Source: a bacterium
Lineage (GTDB): Bacteria; SM23-31; JAUVVT01
NCBI GenBank assembly: GCA_030616165.1
Contig: JAUWXV010000008.1
Location: 1 to 33,567 of the forward strand
DNA length: 33,567 nt
Reading direction: 5' to 3'
The notes beneath the pieces were generated by a model. That model saw nothing but the letters and a program-made list of their open reading frames with translations. It did no database searches and was not told the origin of the DNA. A program made the position numbers and the translations under genes. Each line of letters opens with the position of its first letter. Positions within the stretch are counted from its first letter, which is position 1. Positions 1-7,091 of the stretch are shown piece after piece.

Positions 1-1
1 T

Positions 2-643
2 AAGGATTTTGAAAATTTATATGACAAAATAATAGAAGATTCAAATGTAATAACTATATCCGGTAAACTTCCAAAAAATGCAAAAAAAGATTATTATAAC
101 AAATTTATTGAAAAAGCAAATAATTCCGACCTGTTTACCTCTGTCGATACGAGAGGTGAAACATTAAAAAAAGTCATTAACTCCCGACCATTTTTTATAA
201 AATGTAATCTCACAGAACTCGCATTTTTACTGAATAAAGACCGAATAAATTCTGCTGACGAAATATTAGAGGCTGAATACATATTCAATAATCTGGACAT
301 TCCTATTGCGGTAATATCGGGTGGAAAGAACGGGATATATGTTTTTTACAGGGGTAAGTTTCTGGCTCAGTATAAACTTTCTGAAGAAATATCAACAAGG
401 AGCACAACCGGTGCAGGCGACATTATTCTCGCATGTTTTTCTGTTTTATTTGATTATGTAAAAAGAGGTATTAAAAAACTAAATAAGGAGACCATTAATG
501 AAACGGCAATAAATTCAGTTGCATATGCGTCGGCAAGTACTTTAACATCTTCTCCTTCGGTTTTTGAAATAAAGATTGCAGAAAAATTCCTGAAAAAAGT
601 TGTTACTATTAAAAACATAAAAAAGGTAAGTTTCGTTAGATAA
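2..643 (+). CDS. PfkB-family sugar kinase, C-terminal part (1-phosphofructokinase/tagatose-6-phosphate kinase-like)
   Basis: The frame is open from the window edge to a TAA at 641-643, giving 213 residues with no start, so the N-terminal third lies outside the window. The sequence begins in the middle of the fold with an SGKLP segment (family SGSLP-type). It continues with an FIKCNLTEL segment, matching the usual KPNxxEL of the LacC/FruK subgroup but with Cys replacing Pro. The family signature TTGAGD is encoded at 404-421, and its Asp is the catalytic base that activates the sugar hydroxyl for ATP-dependent phosphorylation. The family is certain. The substrate is not: fructose-1-phosphate and tagatose-6-phosphate are the family's usual ones. 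The gene is followed by a cluster of palindromic repeats. Confidence 0.88.
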   Translation, partial: KDFENLYDKIIEDSNVITISGKLPKNAKKDYYNKFIEKANNSDLFTSVDTRGETLKKVINSRPFFIKCNLTELAFLLNKDRINSADEILEAEYIFNNLDIPIAVISGGKNGIYVFYRGKFLAQYKLSEEISTRSTTGAGDIILACFSVLFDYVKRGIKKLNKETINETAINSVAYASASTLTSSPSVFEIKIAEKFLKKVVTIKNIKKVSFVR

Positions 644-711
644 TAGCCGTTTATAAATATGGTTCTTCAGGAATTTTGTTTGAAATGAGTCTTGAGTGTA
701 AAGGCGCATTT

Positions 712-739
712 GTAGGGGCGGTTCGTGAACCGCCCCTAC
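712..739. repeat. REP-like 28-base palindrome
   Basis: A near-perfect inverted repeat with 13-base arms: GTAGGGGCGGTTC, a GT centre, then GAACCGCCCCTAC. One more T/A pair flanks it. It is the complete form of a repeat whose ends (GTAGGGG / CCCCTAC) recur at 769-794, 856-871 with 2730-2745, 2781-2806, 18172-18195, 19556-19577 and 19632-19653. It would form a strong hairpin in either strand. No T-tract follows, so it is not a typical terminator. Confidence 0.85.
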
Positions 740-762
740 AACGTCCATCAACCAAAGAAATA

Positions 763-797
763 GAGGAAGGGCGACCACAGTGAGTCGCCCCTACATA
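763..797. repeat. 35-base direct repeat, copy 1, carrying a REP-like hairpin
   Basis: This stretch is identical to 2775-2809. It holds a hairpin with stem GGGCGAC (769-775) / GTCGCCC (784-790) and ends with the conserved CCCCTAC of the REP family, while the GTAG at the other end is missing. The two copies lie outside the insertion sequence on either side. They look like two members of a pre-existing repeat cluster rather than a target-site duplication, because each is separated from the IS by unrelated sequence of different length. Confidence 0.8.
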
Positions 798-855
798 AAT
801 TGTATTGTGATATTGTTTTGCAGATTATCATGATTTTATATATTATTCTGATTTT

Positions 856-871
856 GTAGGGGTTCAATATA
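856..871. repeat. Left half of a REP-like palindrome interrupted by the IS
   Basis: GTAGGGGTTCAATATA lies directly outside the left IS end. Joined to 2730-2745 with one TATA removed, it rebuilds a perfect 28-base palindrome with arms GTAGGGGTTCAATA and TATTGAACCCCTAC. That is the same length and has the same end sequence as the intact repeat at 712-739. Confidence 0.7.
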
Positions 872-2729
872 TGAGTCCACTCTAAAAAGGTAGTAATACA
901 AAAAAAGTATTTTCAATAAGTATAAGATTTTTTTATAGACAATTTCGATTGAAATTTTAATGATAAAACATAATAGAAAAATTTAAATAAGAATAAAAAT
1001 TGTTCTTTGACAAATTGACCCAAAAAACAGGCCGTTTGAACAGATTTTCTGTTTAATTCAGGTAGATACCGAAAGACTCTTCCAAAGTTGATTGCAATTG
1101 CAGCGGTATAGGCAAAGATGGCTGTTTTGAAATATCCTCTTACTTTAAGTTTTTTATTAGGCATTTTCCTTATAAATTCCCAAGTAGTCGCCTCTATATT
1201 GTTCCTTAATTTTCTTCTTTCAACAGGTATTTTCTTTATGGAATTTAATCTCTTCTTTTGTAAGTAATCTGCTTTTGTAAAGTAATACACTCTTGAATTT
1301 TTTGCTTTTAGTGTGGTACATTCTGTTGATAGGGAACAAGTAGAACAGATTTTTAGATTATATTGTGCCTTTTCTCTTTTTCTGCAGGTTTTTGATAGGA
1401 CACTCTGTTTAGGACAACTGACTCTGTATTGATTTTCATTGAGCTTTTCAATTTGCATCACTACTTTAGGAGGTGGTCCTTTAATCCCTGTTTGAACCGG
1501 CGTGATTTGTGATTCCTCTAACTTATTGTCGTTTTCACTACTGCCATATCCAGCATCAAAATGCAATTCATCCAAATCAGGCGTTTTATCTTTTACCTTG
1601 TCTATACGATTATCTAATATCTTATCTTCGGTTACATTGTTCGCTTGAACTGATACATCCGCAATCAAATTGATTTGGTTTTCAGGATTTGCTGTTTCAA
1701 AAATATTAATCGATTGACCTTTGCTTTTTTTACCATTCTTGTTTTTATAGGTAGCTTCAATATCATCAGGAGATTGAATAGAACTGCTCTTTAATTCTTC
1801 TGGCTTCTTTACCGTTATCTTTTTATCTTTAAATTTGAAATGCTCTTTATATACACGCTCAAATATTTTAAATATCGAGTCCTCTGAATACTTTGCCTTC
1901 AGCTGTTCGTAGAGTCTATAGTAAATATCCCCTAACTTCTTTATATGATGAGGTATCTCTGAGGCTTTAATATTATAAATATAATTCTCTGATGTATTAT
2001 TCACATATGGTTCAAGCAAATCTCTGAAATACTCTTTATCAGTCTCGTCTAAGATTCGATAAAGACGAATTAACATCTCAACTAACAATTGCAATCGTGA
2101 ATAATTCCTTATGTTTGAAGCAGCAAAAAATAAATCTGTTCTTTGGATGTTTGTCTTTATCTTTAGTTCTTTTATTTGACCATCAGTCAAATCATCGAAT
2201 GCTATCTCCAGTAAATTTTCTCCGGTTTTTGAATAGTGTTTAGCTAATCTGTTTTGAAAATTAAATATCGTTGCAGGACAAAATGGAACTTCATCTATCT
2301 GTTTTAAACCAAAGGCTGTTTTGGTAAGTAAATTGAAATGTATATTCTTAAAAAGATCTTCATAGGTGTAATTTTCTTTTTGCATCAATATAAGTGAAGA
2401 TACCAATGCGTTTACAGCTGAATTGGGGCGACTATCGGTCTCTGAATACAAACATTCAAAGTCTTCTTCTTTAATGTTGCAAAAAATTAGTTCGTAAAAT
2501 TTGGATTCCTCTGATTTATCTAATTCCTTTTGTTGTTTATTTGGTAAATCGTTGCGAAATCCAAATAAATCCTTTTGTAAGTGCTTTGTGTTTTTCTTAA
2601 ACATTTCACCTGTTTTATGTTTGTTAGTAAATGTTTTAATACATAATAAATTTACATATTTTTAATAAAACATTCAACAGGTTTTTGCTTTTTTTTCATT
2701 AACATTTTAACCTTTTTAGAGTGGACTCA
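872..2729 (-). mobile_element. IS1182-family insertion sequence (complete)
   Basis: A single transposase gene (913-2604, minus) is bounded by perfect 20-base inverted repeats, TGAGTCCACTCTAAAAAGGT at 872-891 and its complement at 2710-2729. The inverted identity extends 16 bases further out on each side (856-2745). I read that extra part as the two halves of the REP palindrome the element entered, giving a 4-base TATA duplication (868-871 and 2730-2733). A one-base shift (ATAT duplication, ends at 871/2730) cannot be excluded, because the target is palindromic. Intact ORF plus perfect ends indicate a recent insertion. Confidence 0.85.
913..2604 (-). CDS. IS1182-family transposase
   Basis: A 563-residue transposase of the IS1182/DUF772 type. 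The N-terminal DUF772-like helical region (about 40-130) includes the SRPNSAVNALVSSLILMQ stretch that normally carries the PxxLL-like helix. The RNase H-fold catalytic acids are visible as D157 in QRTDLFF, D350 in HFDAGYGS and E471 in NNIEATTWEF. A Cys-rich insert (C397, C407, C420, C423, C429) before the last acid fits the zinc-ribbon-like part of this family. The length is normal and there is no frameshift. The ATG is used and the start lies about 125 bases inside the right end. It should catalyse cut-and-paste transposition at the 20-base ends. Confidence 0.92.
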   Translation of the reverse strand: MFKKNTKHLQKDLFGFRNDLPNKQQKELDKSEESKFYELIFCNIKEEDFECLYSETDSRPNSAVNALVSSLILMQKENYTYEDLFKNIHFNLLTKTAFGLKQIDEVPFCPATIFNFQNRLAKHYSKTGENLLEIAFDDLTDGQIKELKIKTNIQRTDLFFAASNIRNYSRLQLLVEMLIRLYRILDETDKEYFRDLLEPYVNNTSENYIYNIKASEIPHHIKKLGDIYYRLYEQLKAKYSEDSIFKIFERVYKEHFKFKDKKITVKKPEELKSSSIQSPDDIEATYKNKNGKKSKGQSINIFETANPENQINLIADVSVQANNVTEDKILDNRIDKVKDKTPDLDELHFDAGYGSSENDNKLEESQITPVQTGIKGPPPKVVMQIEKLNENQYRVSCPKQSVLSKTCRKREKAQYNLKICSTCSLSTECTTLKAKNSRVYYFTKADYLQKKRLNSIKKIPVERRKLRNNIEATTWEFIRKMPNKKLKVRGYFKTAIFAYTAAIAINFGRVFRYLPELNRKSVQTACFLGQFVKEQFLFLFKFFYYVLSLKFQSKLSIKKSYTY

Positions 2730-2745
2730 TATATTGAACCCCTAC
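2730..2745. repeat. Right half of the interrupted REP-like palindrome
   Basis: TATATTGAACCCCTAC lies directly outside the right IS end and is the partner of 856-871. Its TATA (2730-2733) duplicates 868-871. Confidence 0.7.
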
Positions 2746-2774
2746 GCATTCTATACGACTTCAATCGCCTAAAG

Positions 2775-2809
2775 GAGGAAGGGCGACCACAGTGAGTCGC
2801 CCCTACATA
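2775..2809. repeat. 35-base direct repeat, copy 2, carrying a REP-like hairpin
   Basis: Identical to 763-797. The hairpin is GGGCGAC (2781-2787) with GTCGCCC, followed by CTAC. It sits between the IS and the end of the FGGY kinase gene. Confidence 0.8.
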
Positions 2810-2839
2810 TTTCCTGATAAACCGTATTTTTCAAAAAGT

Positions 2840-4366
2840 TCAAAGATAATTAAAATAAACATCTTTTAAATTTTCAGGAATTTTTTTAAATATTTTCTTA
2901 TATAAATTTTCATACTTCTCTGTGTTTTCTTTATCTGGCTGGTAATTTTCAGTAGAGTAGTTAATTCTGTTAAAGGCGTCTTCAATATCCTTATATATGC
3001 CAACACCAATACCTGCTAATATTGCAGTTCCAAGCAGGGTAACCTCTTCAAGAGATATAATTTCAACCGGGATTCCAGTAACATCGGTTTTCAATTTCAA
3101 CCAGAACGGATTTTTCTGTGCACCACCAAGGACACGCAACTTGCTGCATTTTATACCGGAATGGCCTTCGATAATTTTTATCTGCTGGTGTAATTGATAA
3201 CATAAAGATTCAAAAACAGCCCTTATTATCTGACTTCTTGAGGTAGTAGTGGTCAGCCCCAAAAAAGTTCCCATTGTATTAAACTTGCGAAACGGACCCA
3301 TTTTTTCCATAAAACTTGGAATTATTACAACTCCCCCTGAACCTATTTCCTCTTTTTCTGCTTCGGCTATCATCCGATTATACGCGTCATCGGGCAAAAT
3401 TCCCGAATAGAAATTTTCCCTGATCCATTCGACAACTCCGCCTGCAATCATCAGACTCTGACACAAGTACTGCCCGGGAATGGTATGACATTCAAAGTCT
3501 ATTCCATAATCAAAAAGTTGTCGCTCAGGCAAAAATCTATCCATTATTGCTATAATCATCTCCCAGGTGCCGGTAATATCGACAAATGTCTCACCCATGC
3601 TAATTCCAGAGCCAACAACACCAATCTCACAGTCGTGCCCACCTGCCGCAACAGGGGTTCCAGAGGAGAGACCAGTCTCTTCAGACGCTTTTGAGGTAAC
3701 ATTACCAATAACAGTTCCCGGCGATGATAATTCGGGAAAAATATCTTCATCTATTTCTGCGATTTCGAGCAGTTTTTCCGACCATTTACGCATTCCCAAA
3801 TCCATACTCATCATTGTGGAAGCGATTGTATGCTCGGTAGTAAATTCCCCAGTTAATTTGTAAACAATATAATCCTGCATCATCAGCCACTTATAGGTTT
3901 TTTTCAGAACTTCCGGATGATTTTCCCTCAGCCACCTCAATTTGTTTATAGTATTTATATGATAGTTGTGATAGCCGGTAATTTTGTAAATTTCATAAGG
4001 GTCAATTTTTAAGTCGAACCAATCTCTCTGCGGTATAGTTCTATTATCGTGCCAACTTATGAATGGATAAAGTTGTCTTCCATCTTTATCCAAAGGCGTT
4101 CCGTCTGCTCCAAATCCTGTTACGGATAATGATTTTACCTGTGTATTTGACGAAATATTTTGAAGACTCTTTTTAATCAAAGAACATACCTTACTCCATA
4201 TTTTATCACCATTCCAGATTAACCAATCAGATTTTCCGTTATGCTGAGGTTCCGGTTCATTTCTATCTTGAAAAATAGAAATAATCTCACCCTTTAGAGA
4301 AAATATACCGGTCTTTATGCTGGTTGCTCCCACATCAATTCCTAATAATACTTCTTCTTTATACAT
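2840..4366 (-). CDS. FGGY-family carbohydrate kinase (xylulokinase-like)
   Basis: A full-length 508-residue FGGY kinase that transfers phosphate from ATP to a sugar or polyol. The N-terminal phosphate-binding segment is GIDVGATSIKTG (D11), the HDNRT motif is at about 106-110, and the catalytic Asp lies in AAGGHDCEIG (D245). The C-terminal ATP-domain motif reads LGGAQKNPFWLKLKTDVTG. The Asp in GGHD is the base that activates the substrate hydroxyl. The closest group by eye is xylulokinase/gluconokinase-like, but the substrate cannot be fixed from motifs. The ATG start places the DxGxT motif at the usual distance; no clear Shine-Dalgarno is visible. The gene converges on the PfkB kinase, and the IS and repeat cluster lie between them. 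Confidence 0.9.
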   Translation of the reverse strand: MYKEEVLLGIDVGATSIKTGIFSLKGEIISIFQDRNEPEPQHNGKSDWLIWNGDKIWSKVCSLIKKSLQNISSNTQVKSLSVTGFGADGTPLDKDGRQLYPFISWHDNRTIPQRDWFDLKIDPYEIYKITGYHNYHINTINKLRWLRENHPEVLKKTYKWLMMQDYIVYKLTGEFTTEHTIASTMMSMDLGMRKWSEKLLEIAEIDEDIFPELSSPGTVIGNVTSKASEETGLSSGTPVAAGGHDCEIGVVGSGISMGETFVDITGTWEMIIAIMDRFLPERQLFDYGIDFECHTIPGQYLCQSLMIAGGVVEWIRENFYSGILPDDAYNRMIAEAEKEEIGSGGVVIIPSFMEKMGPFRKFNTMGTFLGLTTTTSRSQIIRAVFESLCYQLHQQIKIIEGHSGIKCSKLRVLGGAQKNPFWLKLKTDVTGIPVEIISLEEVTLLGTAILAGIGVGIYKDIEDAFNRINYSTENYQPDKENTEKYENLYKKIFKKIPENLKDVYFNYL

Positions 4367-4439
4367 ATTTATATTAAGGTTAATAAATGTTAAAAACGAC
4401 TAAATTTCTATTGGTTATGAAAAGAACTATTATAAAGAT

Positions 4440-4544
4440 ACTGCTGAAAAAGTAGATTGACACGCCTGCGCAGGCGTCGTCCCGAGTACTCGGGACGTTG
4501 CAATCACTCCTCAAATTAACTGTTTATTTGCCTTTTTCAGCAGT
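4440..4544. mobile_element. MITE-like element of about 105 bases with internal palindromes
   Basis: Perfect 13-base terminal inverted repeats (ACTGCTGAAAAAG at 4440-4452, complement at 4532-4544) enclose two perfect palindromes: ACGCCTGCGCAGGCGT at 4462-4477 and GTCCCGAGTACTCGGGAC at 4479-4496. There is no ORF. The TGAAAAAG end resembles the TACTGAAAAA ends of the element at 19374-19727, so both may be moved by one unseen transposase. It lies between the PilZ gene and the FGGY kinase, both on the minus strand, and may also act as a transcription barrier. Confidence 0.6.
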
Positions 4545-4561
4545 CTCATAAAACAGGCGAT

Positions 4562-5665
4562 TTAGACTTCGATCTTTTCTCTTTGTTTAGTTACTACAAA
4601 TCTGACGATTATTTCTCTTTCTTTTTCAGTGATTAATAAAAATTCAAGGAATAATTTAAAACTATTTTCCGATATTTTTTTACTCCTGATGACTCTCCCA
4701 TAAATATTAGATATAATTTGAGACTCAGGTAGGATAATCTCAAGCCATAGGATTTCTCCTTTCGGAAATTGGACATCAGAAATAAAAGAAATTCCTCCTC
4801 CACTGATGCTTGTAATAATTCCTGAATATGGTTTTAATTCTTCCGGGAAGGCTATATTTCTATTTTTTTTTACAGTTGTTCTTTGTTCTTCGGTAAGTGG
4901 TCTAAAATAAAAAGGAAGGGATATATAAATACGGTAATAATGCCTTCTTTGAGTTCGTTCGATATCTTCTGAATGATCAACCTGCAAAATTCTGTGAGGT
5001 TCAGTTACAATATTATTAATTACGGTTGAAAACCTATACCCTGCATCTCCGAATCTCCAGAAATAAATTTCAAGGGGCTGTCCAACTTTAAAAAGGTCTT
5101 TATATTTCTCAGTCCTTGGCAAAAGAATATAAATGGAATCTTCTTTTACATTTAAAACAGTTGAACTGATGTAATGTTTTTCACCATCTATAGAAAATTC
5201 CATTCTAATTCTTTGCTTAAGAGTTATACCCCTTGTAGAGTTCAAGATTTCACCCGGAGGGAACCTATCGAAGTGCAGTTTTCTTCGGAGTTCAGATATT
5301 TCGTCTATATATTCTTCTTTTTCATCCTCTGTGAGATTCAATCTTTTGAATTCAAAATCAACACACCTGTCAAAAAGTTTAATAGACTTGAATACATTCA
5401 CAGGATTCTTTGCTTTTGATTTTTTAATCATTTCTCGAAGTATTTTCATTTCTTTCACTGAAAGGTCTTTTGCTTCGCTCATCCTGTAATACCAATCCCA
5501 TTGTTCAAGAATATATTTTTTCCGGCGATTCAGATAAAGGATAATATGCACCATAATAGAAATAAGTATTATAAATCCTATCGTTACCCCAAAGGCTATA
5601 GCAGTTTCCTTAGATGGGGGTTCAATCCTAAAAAGCCGAAGAATCGGTCTCCAACTTTCGTCCAT
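4562..5665 (-). CDS. Membrane-anchored PilZ-domain protein (YcgR-like)
   Basis: A 367-residue protein with one N-terminal membrane helix at about 22-45, followed by a basic stop (RRKK) and a charged helical stretch to about 130. A YcgR-N-like flagellar-brake/PilZN-type beta domain covers about 146-220, and a C-terminal PilZ domain about 236-350. The c-di-GMP-binding arginines are present as R241 and R245 (RHYYR). The second motif, normally [D/N]xSxxG, reads SISGGG (286-291), so Ser replaces Asp/Asn. The predicted role is a cytoplasmic c-di-GMP sensor at the inner membrane. It is the last gene of a minus-strand cluster; only 6 bases separate it from the 63-residue ORF upstream. Confidence 0.82.
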   Translation of the reverse strand: MDESWRPILRLFRIEPPSKETAIAFGVTIGFIILISIMVHIILYLNRRKKYILEQWDWYYRMSEAKDLSVKEMKILREMIKKSKAKNPVNVFKSIKLFDRCVDFEFKRLNLTEDEKEEYIDEISELRRKLHFDRFPPGEILNSTRGITLKQRIRMEFSIDGEKHYISSTVLNVKEDSIYILLPRTEKYKDLFKVGQPLEIYFWRFGDAGYRFSTVINNIVTEPHRILQVDHSEDIERTQRRHYYRIYISLPFYFRPLTEEQRTTVKKNRNIAFPEELKPYSGIITSISGGGISFISDVQFPKGEILWLEIILPESQIISNIYGRVIRSKKISENSFKLFLEFLLITEKEREIIVRFVVTKQREKIEV

Positions 5666-5671
5666 AAATTT

Positions 5672-5863
5672 TTATTTAATTTTTACCTTTTTAATTGATT
5701 GACCATCTTGTTTTTTGATTTTACTTTCTGTTATTCCTATGCCAGCGTCCAATATCACCCTTAAAAACAACAAAAACTCTTTGACAGTATTTAAAAAATG
5801 GGGAGATACTTCATCTATAAACTTTTTTACATCCTCACGGCAGTTGTCATTTTTTTCAGACAT
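5672..5863 (-). CDS. Small helical protein of unknown function (63 aa)
   Basis: A short ORF fitted exactly between the ArsA gene (28-base gap) and the PilZ gene (6-base gap). A plausible Shine-Dalgarno (AAGG) lies about ten bases before its ATG. The residues form an acidic N-terminus, an amphipathic/hydrophobic helix around FLNTVKEFLLFLRVILDAG (about 23-41), and a Lys-rich tail. There are no catalytic motifs, and I do not recognise the family. Position and spacing argue that it is a real translated member of the operon. The helix and basic tail could be a protein-protein or membrane-association element, which is inference only. Confidence 0.65.
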   Translation of the reverse strand: MSEKNDNCREDVKKFIDEVSPHFLNTVKEFLLFLRVILDAGIGITESKIKKQDGQSIKKVKIK

Positions 5864-5891
5864 TTTTTTACCTTATTTTTTATATATTATT

Positions 5892-7052
5892 TTATTTGAA
5901 GAATATAATTAATTTAAAATCTTCAAATTTTGCCTCCTTAAGTTCAAGTGAACTTAAAATTCTGGGAAGCATAATATTCCTTCTAAAACTCCCAAGTTGA
6001 CATATCAATTCATCCCCTTTTCTCCAAATATTAATGTCAGTTTTTTTAATGTTAGGAAGACTAATCTCATATCTATATCCATCATTATAAGGATAAATTT
6101 TTATCGGCTCTTTTATGCAAAATATTTCAGCAGGGTTCTTATTTCCATATATATCCTCTGCCATTTTCTCCAGTGAATTAAAGCCTACAACTTCATCTTT
6201 ATAAAGCGGAGAATTAAATATTGGAATTGGATAAAATGAGGAGACTGCTTCTTTCATATATTTTTTCTGTGTTTTTTTCCATCCATCAAAATAAGGGTCC
6301 TCGACCACTTCTGGGAGAATTTTATTTGCAATCACACAGTCAACAAGAAATCCGAAAAGATTGAGATAGCTGTATGCTCGTTGCGATTCTTTAATCACCA
6401 TCTTTTCAGGTTGAATGACCATTCTTATTGATGATATTTTGGGGTCAGTAAGAATTTGATACATCCCATCAATTTTTTGATAAAGTTCTTCGAAAGAAAA
6501 AAATACCTCGTCAGTTGGAAGTGGTATTTTGGCAAGTCTTTCAGCAAAAGGACGAACGGTTTTAATAATCCGCCTCTCTATATGAAAAAATTTTTCCATA
6601 TACCATCCTATAATATCCGGAAAACTCAACATCCTAACAGTGCTGGCTGTGGGTGCACAATCTATAATTGCAATGTCATATTCCTCTTTTTCATAATAAT
6701 CCTTAATTTTAAGAAGACTGAAGAGTTCTTCCATACCTGGAAATATTGAGAATTCCTCTGCAATAGATTTAGAAAATCCCCTTGCCATCAGGAATTGAGT
6801 AATAAAACTTTGGATTTTACCCCAGTTATTTTTGAGTTCTTCATTGACATTAATCTCCTGCCCGTAAAGATTTTTCATTAAAAATGTTGGATTTGCACCG
6901 ACACATTTGTCCATAGAATCAGCAACACTATGTGCAGGGTCTGTGCTGATTACAATAGTTTTATAACCCATGTTCGCACATTTTATTGCAGTCGCCGAAC
7001 TTATAGTTGTTTTACCGACGCCGCCCTTTCCAGTAAAAAGTATAACTCGCAT
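5892..7052 (-). CDS. ArsA/Get3-family ATPase with C-terminal HSP20-like domain
   Basis: A 386-residue ATPase of the ArsA/Get3 branch of the deviant Walker A (SIMIBI) NTPases. The P-loop is GKGGVGKT (8-15), Switch I is STDPAHSVADS (36-46), and the DxAPTASTVRML Switch II segment follows at about 130. The last ~70 residues (from about 318, EPIKIYPYNDG) look like the alpha-crystallin-type ArsA_HSP20 domain found at the end of many bacterial ArsA homologues. No Get3-type CxxC pair and no arsenite-binding cysteine triad are visible, so arsenite efflux is unlikely. A chaperone-like or client-targeting ATPase is more likely. It is the second gene of the minus-strand cluster, 39 bases after the solenoid gene. 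Confidence 0.88.
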   Translation of the reverse strand: MRVILFTGKGGVGKTTISSATAIKCANMGYKTIVISTDPAHSVADSMDKCVGANPTFLMKNLYGQEINVNEELKNNWGKIQSFITQFLMARGFSKSIAEEFSIFPGMEELFSLLKIKDYYEKEEYDIAIIDCAPTASTVRMLSFPDIIGWYMEKFFHIERRIIKTVRPFAERLAKIPLPTDEVFFSFEELYQKIDGMYQILTDPKISSIRMVIQPEKMVIKESQRAYSYLNLFGFLVDCVIANKILPEVVEDPYFDGWKKTQKKYMKEAVSSFYPIPIFNSPLYKDEVVGFNSLEKMAEDIYGNKNPAEIFCIKEPIKIYPYNDGYRYEISLPNIKKTDINIWRKGDELICQLGSFRRNIMLPRILSSLELKEAKFEDFKLIIFFK

Positions 7053-7091
7053 CTCTTTAAATATCCATCCTTGTTTTAAACTTGAAAATAT

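Noticed and set aside
542-778. 78-residue minus-strand frame across the REP cluster
   Set aside because: It reads through hairpin repeats and the end of the sugar kinase gene, with no family features.
856-2745. 36-base perfect terminal inverted repeats as the IS ends
   Set aside because: The outer 16 bases on each side rebuild a 28-base palindrome matching the neighbouring REP family, so they are better explained as split target with a TATA duplication.
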